Shown: one piece after another, positions 38,929 through 50,947 of the stretch
Layout: the number at the start of each line of letters is the position of its first letter
Position numbering within the stretch: position 1 is the first letter of the stretch
Assembly: GCF_000189635.1 (NCBI RefSeq)
Contig: NW_002476214.1
Location: 1 to 64,000 of the forward strand
DNA: 64,000 nt
Source of the DNA: Tetrahymena thermophila SB210
Taxonomy: Eukaryota > Ciliophora > Oligohymenophorea > Hymenostomatida > Tetrahymenidae
Direction of reading: 5' to 3'
Position numbers and translations under genes: made by a program
Notes under the pieces: model-generated
What the model saw: only the letters and a program-made list of their open reading frames with translations
Database searches by the model: none
Told to the model about the DNA's origin: nothing

Positions 38929-41490
38929 CAAACAAATTTGGGTAAAATCAAAAATTTTTTAAATAAATTGATTTATTAAAATAAATAAGTTCTTTTTCCC
39001 ACTTTTTAATAATATTATTAAAAAAGAAGTATTTTTAGATGTTGTTTTTTAAATATTGGTGAATGATAAATTTGATTATCTCCTGAGAGAAATTTATCTT
39101 CTAAAAGAATACATGCATCAAAAAATTTTAATTCAAAAGTAATATACTTTTTTGAAAGTTATTTATTTTTAATGTTCAAAATATGGTTTTTTTCATTATT
39201 TTTTTACGAAGATTCAGTTTAAAAGATATTTTTTAAGAAATAAAATATTATCTAAAACTAGAAAAAAAAGCTAATTTTAAAACATATAGCATTTGCAGAT
39301 TAATTTTAAGGAAAAGAAATGAAACCTAAAAACTAAATTTATTTAGCTTTTCTAAATAGCCAATTAAAACAAACTTCTATTTAAAAAGTGATGTTTATTT
39401 AAATTTGTTTTACTAATTGTTCTATTTTAATTTTTTATTTAAATGAGTTTTTCTTTTTACTTTTAAATTTATCTTTTTACTTTCTTTAATTTATATGATT
39501 ATTTTTTTATTGCAGAAATTATGGTGATTTTTATTGACACTTATTAATTATTTTTTAGATTAAATTGTTAAGCAAAATTTGTAATTTTTTATATTAAAAT
39601 TTTATCGTTAAGGTTTATTTCAGAAATCATTAGTTGAGTAATATATATTATTAATATCTGGGACTATTAGATTAAGTTAAGATTTGTAAAGAAGAAATAA
39701 AAGACACGCTGAGATTATATTTAATGGGACTAAATTGAGGGTAAAAAAATATTTAATTTATTTAAATAAAATTATTTTCATAATTGTTGAGAATTTTAGT
39801 TTATACATTTTTGTCAATCCTTAATTTCTATTTCTAATTCTAAGATTTCTGGAAACTTAAATTGAATGAATGAATGATGTTTGTCTGTTAATATATGAGA
39901 AAGGTAATTGAAGTCCAAAAGAAAAAATCTAATTAGGACCTCTTTCTACTACAAACTGAAAAATAAAAAAGGTGTTAATGAATAACATTGAATTTGTGCT
40001 CCATTTTTAAATTCAGTTTTTTTGAGTAATAGAAAATCGCTATAAAAACTTTTCAATTTAAGTTTTCCATATCTTTTCTTTTTATAATTGTTTGTCTGTC
40101 TTCAATTAAAAGTTTCTTAACAAATTAATATTGCAATTTTTTTCTTTATTTTTCAGTTCTGCTTTTATAGTTGTGATAAATCTTATTAATTTTTATAACT
40201 AAATTTTATTTCGCAAATTAAAAAAATTAATCAAATCAATTAATTAATTTATTTATTTATTTGATAGATGAGAATTTTTTGAAGTAAGAAAAATAAAGCA
40301 AACAATATTAATTAATTAAGAAAAATTATAATCTTTTTTCAAAAGAAAGGAAAAAAAATTTAAATTAACAAGAAGGAAAAAAGTAAACTTCGAAATTCAA
40401 AAGAAACATTAGGCATTTCATAAAACTATGAAATGTAAGTTTTTAAATTTTCTATTTTACAAAAACATGATAAAATATCATTATGTTGTAATTAGAAACA
40501 GAAGTTTGTACTCTGAAATAAATTTAAAATAAAATATTAGTTTTTAAAACCCGCAATAAACATGATTGTTGTGACTTCCTAACCCCAGTTTTTTAAATAC
40601 AAATTATTTTAAATTTAAAAATTACAAACATACCCCGACCCAACAACACAGTTCTTCTATTACCCAGCGCTTCTTCAATTTAAAATAATAATTTTAGATA
40701 AAAACATCATCATCATCATTTTGAGAGGCTAGATTCTTGAGGAGATTCAAAGAGAGAACATAAAAAAGAAAGATTTTAATTAATGAAAAATAAAAAAATA
40801 AATATTAATTATAAATAAATAAAATATTAAAATAAAAGAATATAAATATAAAAGAAATAAAAAAAATCAAGTAAAAAAAATAAAAGAAATCAAATAAACA
40901 AAATAAAATAAATGAAAAAAATTAAACAAAAAGCAAAAACAATAGATAATAAAGCGGAGGGAGACTTCTTGTATATGTTCAAAAAATACTTATTGCTATT
41001 GCTTTTGAAATTTGTAAAAAATACAAAATTCAAAAATTTTGTGTTAAAAATATATGATTAAATTTTATTTAATTAAAAAAATAAAAATATAAAAAATAAT
41101 TTGATTATTTTCTTTAATTAAATTAAATATTTTGGTAGAAAAATGAATGAAATAAAAATTGTTGAAAGAACATTTTAACTAAAAAAATAAGATACTTTAT
41201 ATAGAGTTTTGTGTAGTTTACGATTTTAAGTTAATAACTAACAAGACAGATAGATAATAATTGATAATTAGATTTGATATTAAGATATTTTTAATAATTA
41301 TTAATTAGCTTTTTAAAAGTTTATATTAATTTATTCATTTATTTATTTTTTTTTTTCTGATAATAACTTAAAATTATTAAGTTTTCTTTTTAAGCTGACT
41401 GAGTGTTAAAATAGAGTTATTTCTTATTCTCTTTCTACTTCTGGATGCAAATTAATTTTTAAATATATATAAAATACAAGCTCTTCTTTT
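38929..41490. other. Long intergenic region with a GC-richer patch
   Basis: About 2.5 kb, mostly AT-rich. The stretch about 40550-40780 is clearly richer in C and G and contains a 74-codon ciliate-code frame, listed separately. Otherwise I see only simple A-rich tracts and a short palindrome at about 40419 (catttcat...atgaaatg). Confidence 0.5.
40562..40786 (+). other. Possible 74-residue small gene or structured RNA
   Basis: ATG at 40562 to TGA at 40784 is open when TAA/TAG are read as Gln. It encodes a Pro/Gln/Ile-containing peptide (starts MIVVTSQPQFFKYKLF). A frame of this length is not significant by itself, because TGA is rare in AT-rich DNA. What is unusual is the base composition: ccccgacccaacaacaca, acccagcgc and gaggctag stand out from the surroundings. 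The opposite strand could instead hold a small spliced gene (gtatgt...gggttag) or an RNA. Low confidence. Confidence 0.25.
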
Positions 41491-42534
41491 TCAATCATCT
41501 AAGTCATCGAACAAGTCTTTCTAATTTTATCGAAGTAAAATAAATTAAAATTAAATTTATTTAATTCTATTTGAATCTTTACATCATTTATAAGATCCTC
41601 GAAAAATTTATCATCTTTATTGGGAGGATTGATCTTATTATCTAAAGCTAATCTAAGGGCTTCTTAGAAGATTTTAACTACGTTTGTTCCATCAGCAGCA
41701 GAAACGAAATAGAAGGGTAAGTTATGTTGGGTTGCAAACTTAAACTACTTGTTGGTGACATTACGATCAGCTATATTTATTTATTAAATTGGTTATTTAA
41801 ATCTATTTTGGTTAGCTTAAATTAATATGAAAACTAATAATTAAATACCATCAATCTTATTGGCTATTAATATACAAGGGATGTCTGGACAGTGTTCTCT
41901 CATTTCAGTGTACCACTTTTTAAGATTTAAATAGGTGATTTTTCTTGTAATGTCAAAAACTAAAATGCAGCAATTTGCTTGGAAGTAATAAGAAGCATGA
42001 AGAGTTTGGAATTATTCTTAGCCTGCAGTGTCCCAAATATCTGTTTAAAACAAGTAAAAGTTAAAAAAGTATTACACAATCTAAAAATGATAAAAAACAA
42101 AGAAAATTCTAATGTATTTTTAATGCAATTTACCTATCTTATATTGCTTTCCATCAAGATTAGCTACATGACGATACATGGTTAATGCGTAAGTTGACAT
42201 ATTTCTCTCTTCGCTAATAGTTAAAAAAATAGATTTTAGAAGCTTTAACAATAAGTAAAATGCAAGATGGTTTATTTAAAAAAATCAATTACTAATCATC
42301 AAGCAAGAATCTTTCGACAAGCCTATTTTATAAAATAATTGTTGATGTTAAAAGCAATTAGTATTAAATAAATTGAATCTAAATTTAGACTCTTAAGTAA
42401 AAAATATCAATTTAAAAGGCTAGTTACTTGGATTTTCCAACTGCTGAGTCACCTAGTAAAATGACTTTCATATCGCAAGGAGAAAATTCCTTAGCGTCAT
42501 ATTCTTTGACTTGTTTTTTTGATTTATTATCCAT
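41491..42534 (-). CDS. RABL2: RABL2 small GTPase (ciliary IFT GTPase)
   Basis: Six exons on the minus strand, exon 1 42534-42428, stop TGA at 41493-41491, about 208 residues. G motifs: P-loop GDSAVGKS, then KLVERFLLDDY, switch I with STYALT, DIWDTAGQEQF (G3, catalytic Gln present), IANKIDAD (G4) and FVSAADGTNV (G5). The stretches STYAL, HASYY, LPFYFVSAADGTNVVK and the DIPCILIANKIDA region are hallmarks of RABL2 rather than a vesicle Rab. There is no C-terminal prenylation cysteine; the tail is acidic (KDLFDDLDD), also as in RABL2. In other organisms RABL2 binds the IFT-B complex at the ciliary base to start intraflagellar transport; a ciliary role here is inferred by orthology. Confidence 0.95.
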
Positions 42535-43757
42535 TTTCAAAATAAATAAGTAAGTAAGTAGCTTTTTAATTGGCTTTTTAATTTTTTATATTTTTAATTT
42601 TTTTTTAATTTTTTCTTTTAACTTGAAATGCATTGCTTTGCATGTATTCGATCACCTGCTTGTTGATTTTTTCTTTTGTTCTTTGGAATCTCTGCATCCA
42701 ATATTTTTAAAATAAAGAGATTTTGCATTTCCTTCTTATTTTCTTTTTTCTAGGGTAACTTTAAAGCCCCTTATTAAACATTTAAAAGCCTATATTAAGT
42801 ACTCAATATCTTAGATATTAAATAAATAATGTGTTTGTTTGTTTGTTACAAATTCACTATGGTTTATTCAATCATTTAAATAATCGCTATTTCTCTTGAA
42901 TTATTTTGAATGTTTCATTTTTTTAGTGGCTAAAATTTATAAATCTTCCTTCTTCATAACTGATTATCAACCAATTTATGTGATGAATCTTTAAATTAAT
43001 TAATTTTGTGGTGAAAATTTTTCTCTTAATTTTATATTCAAAAAGTTAACGAACATATTTGAACTTCTAAAATAAAAGTATCTAAAAAGTATAGAGTATC
43101 TAATAAAGATATTTATTTATTTTTTCAAAAAGCTTTAAGTTTTATTAAAATTCTATCAATCAATCTACTAATTTGGATTAATTTTAAAAATAAAAACCAA
43201 ATAAATTGATTATATGAAATACAAATAAAATAAAAAAATTATTATCTCATGTGAATACAATCAATTATTTATTTGACTTTATATTTAAAATACATTAAAA
43301 TGAATTATTTAAAAAACATAAGAAAACAAATAATTGGAATATTGCTTTCATAAGAAATCAGTCTTTATTTAATGTAAATTATTGTAATTTTAATTTTAAT
43401 AAGATAAATTTATTTATATTTTATTAATTTTCATATGAGTTTCATTATTAATTTATCTATCTATTTGGTTTATTTTGTTTTGGATTTATTTATTTTTATT
43501 CAATTTATTACATATTTTTTATTTGGTTTATTCCTTTTTTATTAATTAATTTATTTTGTTTATATTTATGTTTAGTTTATTATATTATTTAATTCATTTT
43601 ATTTTATTTTATTATTTATTAAAAAATAATCAATCAAATCTACTCATCTATCTAATGATTCAATCTATTAATATATCTCTCTAAAGTGTTCTTTTTCTCT
43701 CTTTAATTCATCTTATTTTATTTAATATTTCATTTTAAAATTGTAAGAAAAAAGATT

Positions 43758-43841
43758 ATGGCAATGGCAATGATTTTGATCTAACAACTTGCTAAAAAGC
43801 AAAATTATATCTCTAATGAGCAGGATATTTTTTCAGATTGA
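43758..43841 (+). other. Possible 27-residue microprotein within a GC-richer island
   Basis: A short frame starting MAMAMILIQQLAKKQ and ending at TGA lies in an island (about 43750-43990) with elevated GC: aaggagtgcgactggcaaag, ggtgcgtatttcttgcagtc and tctgaaggggaatt. The island may equally be a non-coding RNA. Nothing matches a family I know. Confidence 0.2.
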
Positions 43842-44804
43842 ATTTCAGAGGGTAAGGAGTGCGACTGGCAAAGAAATTATTTATTTGATATTTTTAATCA
43901 TGGTGCGTATTTCTTGCAGTCTGAAGGGGAATTAAAAATTATTTTCAATCTGCTATCTCATATCTCATAAGATCTATACTTCTTTTTATATTTTTTACAT
44001 TTCGATTTATTAATTAATATTTGTTTACAAAATTTTTGAAATTTAAAAATTAATTAAAGAAGTATCTTTTTAATTTATTTATAATTTTCTTAATTATGAA
44101 AAATCAGTTAAAAATTAAATCAAATTAATTTATTTGAAATAAAGTGCAAAGAATCATTGATTTTTAATATTAAAATGTAAATATAAAATATACCTCTATA
44201 TAATACAAAATTATAATAAAATAATATAATTTAAAAAAATATTAGAAAAAAGTCAATATATAAGTTTATATTTTTGCTTGCTCAATTGTTTGATTGCTTG
44301 CTTATTTTTATGTATTTATGTATGAATGTATGTATGTATTATGATGAACTTCACTGCATTATTGATGAAATAAATATTGTAATATTATATTTTATAAATT
44401 AAAAAATTCTTTATTATTATTTACCAAATTTTTGGTAAAAGAGCAAGTTGTATGCAAATCTACTATTCTAAATCCGATTTGTTATTATTTTTAAATATGC
44501 ACTAAAATATTGTATGCAATAATTCTTATTTAAAAACACTATCTATATTGATTGTTGAATCAAACGAGAGGAAGGATAGATTTACTTGCTTTTATTCGGA
44601 AAAGAGCATACTTTTATTGATTATTATTCATATTTTTTTATTGTTGGTTTTTGATTAAATATTTAATGATTTTAAGTAATATTTATGTTATGAATAATCA
44701 TAATCCATATAATATTTTAAAATTACTATTGCCATCAATTATTTAACTGATTGCTATTTATAATTTACAATAGCATAATGTTCTTTATAAAATAAATTAA
44801 TATA

Positions 44805-44885
44805 TGATGTATGTATGTATTAATGCATTGATGGCTGAATGAACGAACTAACGAACGAACCAACGAATGAATGAATGAACTAATT
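44805..44885. repeat. Degenerate tetranucleotide repeat tract
   Basis: Runs of gtat, then gaac and gaat units with scattered changes (e.g. aacgaactaacgaacgaac). Low-complexity DNA, not coding. Confidence 0.7.
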
Positions 44886-45192
44886 ATGTTACTAACAATA
44901 TCACTACTGATTGAATGATATTTGTTTATATTATATATATTCTTAGTATAAGACAAAATTAATAATTAGAAGAAAATATTTAGACTAGATATTCAAAATA
45001 ATGCAGGTTAATAAGTTATGATGCCAAAAAACCAATTTTCGTTTCAATAAATTGATCTATGAATCAATGAAAAGCTTGAATTTTATTTATTAATCTCTTA
45101 AAAAGAGTTTATTTATTTTTGTAGTATTTATTTTTTATTGAGTATGTATGTATGGGTTTAGGTTATTATAATTTTTATCTTTTCAAGACTTA

Positions 45193-46402
45193 TCAATTGC
45201 AGCAGCAATCATTAGATTATTTTGGCTTTTCCAAATCTTCTTTCTTAATTACTATGGGTCCATCATTGGTGAGTTTGGGCTTATAATCCTAACCATTTTC
45301 TACACTATCGCGATAAATTGCTATTTTTATTTAATTTAAAAATTAATTAACATTTTCACGCTTTTATAAAATAAAATGATTTATTTACATTCGATTAAGG
45401 TCTAAAATGATTCCTTGACATTTTTACCACTAACTGCACTTGTTTCCTCATAAATTAAATTATGTTTTTTTGCAAACTCAATTACTTCTTGCTTATCTAC
45501 TTTACGCTATGAAGGGTCTTCTTCTATTAAATCTAGTTTATTACCTATCAACATAATTTTGATTCCTTCTTCTGTGTGATTTTCTATTTCTTATAACCAT
45601 TTTTTGGTATTCTTAAAGGACTCAAGTTCAGTTAAATCGAAGAATAATAAAGCTCCTACACTCTTGCGATAATGTCTATTAAAAATAAATTAAATAAAAA
45701 TGATTCTTTTATCGTCTATAAAGATTCAAGAAGTAAGTAATCTTTAGTTTCAATTCGAACAAACTATATCCTAAAAATCTTTCAAATTTGAAATTTAAAT
45801 TCTATTACGCTACTGAAATTGATTTATATTTTTCTGATCCAGCTATTATATTTATTTAAAAAAATTGAGATTTATCACAATGAAAACATAATAAAATTAA
45901 TCAATTTTAATGAAGCAACAGCTTACACTCCATTTAGAAAGATAGTATAAGCTCTTTCTTCATTTAAGTATGCTTTTTAATCTTTTCAAATTTATTTTAA
46001 TGAATTTTTACACATATCCCAGATCTATGCTTTTACAATGCCTTCTCCTCCAGATAATAAAACTTACTTTGATAAATATTCTACACCTATAGTTGGCATT
46101 GGACTCTTAGGAAGAACTCCTTTTATATATCTATTAAAAAACAAAATAAACTCAAGCTTCTGGCTATAAAGTATTTTATTTTGTATTATCTTCAGAATAT
46201 TTAATAATCGCTTGTTTGCTTGCTTGCTTGAATTGATGAAATTTTGCAATAATTTACCTAATCAAGAAACTGGTTTTTCCAACGCGAGGATCACCAACCA
46301 TGATAACTATTTAGTTATTAAATTGATGGTTGAAGAGCAAGAATAAAATCAAACTAAAATACTTTTATAAAGATAGTCATGATTCTCTTTTTTTGATGCC
46401 AT
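45193..46402 (-). CDS. Rab-like small GTPase with non-canonical switch II
   Basis: Minus strand, seven exons; exon 1 46402-46363, exon 2 46306-46258; stop TGA at 45195-45193; about 218 residues. Motifs: P-loop GDPRVGKTS, effector PMPTIGVEYLSK with the switch-I Thr, GNKLDL (G4) and ETSAVSG (G5). The C-terminus ends DCCCN, so it is likely geranylgeranylated. It is therefore a membrane-trafficking Rab. The G3 motif, normally WDTAGQEK, reads WDMSGSEK after splicing, replacing the catalytic Gln by Ser. That reading depends on a donor at GTAAAAATTC; the neighbouring in-frame options do not give a canonical motif either. It is not closely related to the RABL2 neighbour. Confidence 0.88.
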
Positions 46403-48183
46403 TTCAAAATTTGGTGATATCTATTTATTCTTATATGCTTTTGATGATAGTATTCTTTTTTTACTCTAAAGTTCTTCTTCTTTTTTAATTAAATTTGATT
46501 GATATGTTTGCTTCTTTAACAAGCAATTATCACTTCCTTTTATTAGGCATTTAAATTTATAAGAAAATTCATCTCTAGCGTAGTCATAACATCTTATTAA
46601 AAATTAAAGAAAAATTTTAAAAATTATAATAAAGTGATTGCTTGCTTGCTTGTTTTCAAAGCAGCTTGCTTTCGTTTGTTTTTGGGTATATTTCTTATAA
46701 ATATTATAAATATATTATTCTAAACTTATTGTAAATTAGATAATCAATAATTAATTAATTACGTATTTATTGGTCAAGCAAGTCAAATGATTTCTAAATA
46801 TGTTATTTAAACCTAAATATCCTCTTTCCTTTTTATTTCATCACTAATTAAATAAAATGCCTATAAATTTACATATTTTTTATTCAAATTTAATAAAATT
46901 CAATTTTTCAAATTATAACAAATATTTACTCTATTTTTTTCTTTTATTTTTGAGTGAAAAAGAGAAATATTTTTTTTAGTTAATCATTTCCTATATCTTT
47001 TTTACAATAAAAAATTCTTGAATTTTAAATATTTTGATAATAATTATTGAATTGTTAAAATTAGAATCATAAAAAAAAGAATTAAAAAAATTAATTTTGC
47101 AAAAAAGGAAAAGCAAGAATGCATATTTTTAATTAAAAAATTTTAGTTTATAAATAACCTAATAATAATAGACCTAAAATGGCCAAATTAATGATCCCTT
47201 ATAAAGCTATAAAATAATTTATGATTTTTTAAAGCAAAAGCAGTTGTACCTATTGAAGACTTTTAATATCATTTAGATATGAAGATGGAAGATATTTACT
47301 AGAAAGAGCTCAGTGCTTGGTCTGTGAATTATATATTTTTAAGCTTAAACACAAAAGCTTAAAATGTTTTAGTGATTATTTTATGGGTTTCAATTACCTC
47401 TAACTAATTCTCTTCAAAGTCTTTTTAAAGATTTATTTCAAATTTTCGAATTCTTAGAAATTAGAAAATTTTTATTAATAACCGTTTTGGAGAATAACAA
47501 TCATCCTATTTTGTTTAAATTTTTTTCTCTTTTGGTTTTTTAAATAGGAACTAAACTTTTTTAAGTTAAATTTAGTCTTGAAGTTTTAATACAGCATTTT
47601 ATATTCAACATTTTTTCAGATTAATTATAAATCAAAAGGATTTACTGCATTTTTGACTTATTTAAATATTATAATTATTTGTATAATATTCATAAGTCTT
47701 AGGTAATTCAATAATAAGATATCTCTTAAAGGTATATTAGTTAATAGGCTTACATAAATAAGTTTATTCAAATAAAGATGAGCTTTTATTGCATTAAAAA
47801 CATATAAAAAGTTGTAAATAAAATTTATTAAGAATGGAATATATTATTTATTTATCAAGAAATGATATTCCTATATATTCCTCAATGTCTCACAAGATGT
47901 TTTTTTATTTTATTTCACGTTTGATAATACTCCTTTTTCGATCAAGTAAACTATTTAGTCGTTCGAGATTCAAGCAATAGTGGTAGATATAAATGTATTA
48001 TTTAAATTAAAAAATATATTTTATAAGTTTTTACACTATAACCATTTTTTATGTTTATTATTTATTTTTCTATTTTTTTTGTACCAAAAATATAAATTTC
48101 AAAATAAGAAAAAATTTTTTTGAATTGTAACTTATATAATGTAGTATGTATGTATGTAATTAACAAATAAGTATATTTTAATT
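46403..48183. other. Intergenic region, one weak open frame
   Basis: AT-rich spacer. A plus-strand frame from about 47225 to 47577 is open in the ciliate code (contains VVPIEDFQYHLDMKMEDIYQ). An ATG nearby at 47179 is in a different frame and no intron joins them, so I do not call a gene; it could be a decayed fragment. Short (CTTG)n tracts occur near 46640. Confidence 0.4.
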
Positions 48184-49704
48184 TCATACATTTCGGTTTT
48201 TATTTCTTAAATTCATACTTCCGTTTACAGACCTAGTTTAATCATCAACACTTAAATTACATTTTTCGTTTAAATATTTAATGCTATCTTCCTTATTTAA
48301 CCCAATTTAGTCTGTAGTTGATTTTTTATCTGAAAATATTTCTTTTTAACTTACTTCAATTTGTTGGTAGTCAATTTTTTTCTATACAGTAAAAGTTGTG
48401 TCTATCTGCTTTCCTTCATCTTAACAGGCATCATATAAATATGTGTTACTAACTTCATCATTAGCTTTTTTCTGAAATTCTTGCTTGAATTTGTAATTGT
48501 TAGTTGGAATTAAGATAGTGGTGTTTTCGTTCTTTTCAAGTCTCTCCAAGTTCTCTTCAATTTGTTGTTGCGATAAGTTTTTTTAGTAAACCAAGTTTTG
48601 CTCATCTAAATCTCTTTTTTCAAGAAACTTATTTATTTTAAGCATTTCAAAATATTTTTCTTAAAATACATTTTTCAATAAAATCAAGAAAAAATCATTT
48701 CTCAAAGAGCTCTATGAAAATTTCTTTCCTAAAATTCCTACAAGCATCAATGCAGCGATTGTGCTATTAACTTAAGCTAATACCTAAGGTAGTGTTGAGT
48801 ACTAAACTTGAATTTATTATACAATTTCGTCCATCGTAATGCTAATTTACAAATAAGGTCCTTCTCCAACTTATTTCAAAGCGTATTGCCTATCTAGGAC
48901 TTAGTTTTATAAATCGTATTAAATTGGAGAAGAAAAGCTAGTTTAAGATTAAACAAAGTAACCTTATTTAATTTAAGTTATTTGCTTTTATGTTTTAAAA
49001 GTACTTAATATATATTAATCAGCAGTAGTATATATAAATGAGTTTCTAAAATTAATCTATCTCAATTCAGATGTTACATTATACTAAGAAGTTAATAGCT
49101 TCAGTCTCTAACCTGCATTTAATCCGTTTACTATTTAATCAATATCAGTTTAGCTAGCGCAATTATCTGGAATAGTAGTCTTTAATTTATCTAAGTCTAA
49201 GCATCCATAAGTAAACACTTGAATTTATGACTAAATATTATCTATTGTACTCAGTGTTAGAGAATAGTTAGCAACTTTACTGTAATCCAAGCAATAATAT
49301 CCTTTGAGATTTTCATCTGTGCACTCGTTTATGTCAAGTTAAATATTTTAATAGAAATCATTATCGTTGTAAAAGAAGAGAGCGATGAAAACCAAATATG
49401 TCTTATTTTATTATTTTTCCAATAGCTAGATGCTTTTATTGACATCATACTCAAACCTAAATCCAAATAAGCTATTATCAAGAGTTATATTAATTTATCC
49501 TTAAGATATGAAGCTTTACTCTCTATAATTAGGTTCTATTCCATTTGTGAAGTATTGTTCAAGAATGTAAATAAAATAAGAAGTTGCTAATCCAACAATT
49601 AATATCGATAACGTTAATCCGAAAATAGTACCTTTCCTAATTTGTTGCCCTCCAACATTCATATAGAATTTAGAAGAAAACAAATCATATTTTAGTAAAC
49701 TCAT
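48184..49704 (-). CDS. Two-helix ciliate membrane protein, unknown function
   Basis: Intron-less minus-strand gene, 507 codons (506 residues), ATG at 49704-49702, TGA at 48186-48184. It begins MSLLKYDLFSSKFYMNVGGQ with QIRKGT, the start of a large ciliate-specific family. One helix lies at about residues 28-50 (FGLTLSILIVGLATSYFIYI) and a second at about 310-332 (STIAALMLVGILG). A long Asn/Thr/Tyr-rich lumenal or extracellular domain between them has several N-glycosylation sites and a few Cys. The C-terminal 170 residues are charged and cytosolic-looking, with a coiled-coil part. Function of the family is not known to me. Confidence 0.88.
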
Positions 49705-50947
49705 AAATCCTACTTAGAAACAATTTTTTACTTTATTTTACTTCTACTTTTGATCTGTAATTGAAATGAATTTAATTATTTAAATAATTACTCTATTAAA
49801 TTAAAATTAAAACTAATGAATAGAGCTAGCCACACATTTTTTACCATATTTTTAAAGGTAAAAAATTTAAATATTTATTTTAAATTTATTTTATGGAATT
49901 ATTTTTAAAAATAATTATGATATTAAAAAATTAAAATAATTCATAAATTAATATTTTTCAGCTTAATAAGATTTATTTAGTATTGAAAGTATAGTTTTAG
50001 ATATATAAGCTTTTCTTTTAATATTATCTTATACAAAAAAAGCTAATGGTTCCAGGAGGTAATTAATTTTATAAGTTTGTCTTTATTTGAAATCCTAAAA
50101 ATGAAAAAAAATATTTTTAAACAAATAGAATTTTAAATATAAAAAATTAATTTTTTTAAAATAAAAAATCTACCTTCTTTGCAGTAGGACCATTTATAAA
50201 TTCTTTATCAAAAGATTTTATCTAATAAAGGAAATTCATACATTTAATTTATTGCTTTTAAAAAATTTGTAAATATTAATTTCAATTATAAAATAATTTT
50301 GAATTCTAAATTTATTTACACTTTCAAGTTGTAATTTTTAAAGAGATTAATTAATTTCTATAAAAAAAGTAAATTTTAATTAATTAATTAAAAGAAAATA
50401 CTTCAAGCTTATTTACTTATTATTTTTATACATTTATTTCGTATTTTTGATAATTATTATTGTCTTATATAGAAATAAATATTAATTTCAATTATAAAAT
50501 AATTTTGAATTATAAATTTACAATTTCAAGTAGCAATTTTTTAAGAGATTAATTAATTTCTTTAAAACAAGCAAATTTTAATGAATTAATTAAAAGAAAA
50601 TACTTCAAGCTTATTTACTTATTATTTTTATACATTTGTTTTGTATTAATGATAATTATTATTATCTTTATATAATATGCTAATACAAATAATACGAATT
50701 GATTAAAATTAATTAAAAAAATTGAATTTATAACGATTAATTATTATAAGCTGAGCGGATGGTTAGTAGTTGATTTATTAGCACTCCATAAAGAATTTAC
50801 GAATGGTGAAATCGATTATTAATGATTTCGATATCTATTAAGATAATAAATTAATTACTTAAAATTGTAAAAAGAATATATTTACTCTTTAAATTTATAA
50901 AATTTTAGAAAATTGCATACTAAAAGATTAAATAAACAAAGTTATAA
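49705..50947. other. Divergent intergenic region with tandem duplication
   Basis: AT-rich DNA between divergently transcribed genes; contains the ~200 bp duplication at 50271-50670. No gene seen. Confidence 0.5.
50271..50670. repeat. Tandem duplication, ~200 bp unit, two diverged copies
   Basis: Copies at about 50271-50471 and 50477-50670 share in order aaatattaatttcaattata, aaataattttgaatt, agagattaattaatttct, aaaagaaaatacttcaagct and tatttacttattatttttat. Small indels separate them. Confidence 0.9.

Larger units (their letters stand above)
42535..45192. other. Long intergenic region with composition island and 4-bp repeats
   Basis: About 2.65 kb of AT-rich DNA. Two departures: a GC-richer island at about 43750-43990 and degenerate tetranucleotide tracts near 44310-44340 and 44805-44885 (gtatgtat, gaacgaac, gaatgaat). 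No gene of normal size. Confidence 0.5.

Noticed and set aside
40577-40590. Interstitial telomere-like sequence on the minus strand (tggggttagg)
   Set aside because: Only a single G4T2-like unit; no array, so it is not evidence of an internal telomere or telomerase RNA template.
41979-42185. Plus-strand 68-codon frame
   Set aside because: Antisense to RABL2 exons carrying the G3 motif.
46080-46105. Very short intron with donor gtaagt near 46070 in the Rab-like gene
   Set aside because: Reading straight through keeps frame and gives KAQIWDM, the expected strand before switch II; removing 26 nt does not.
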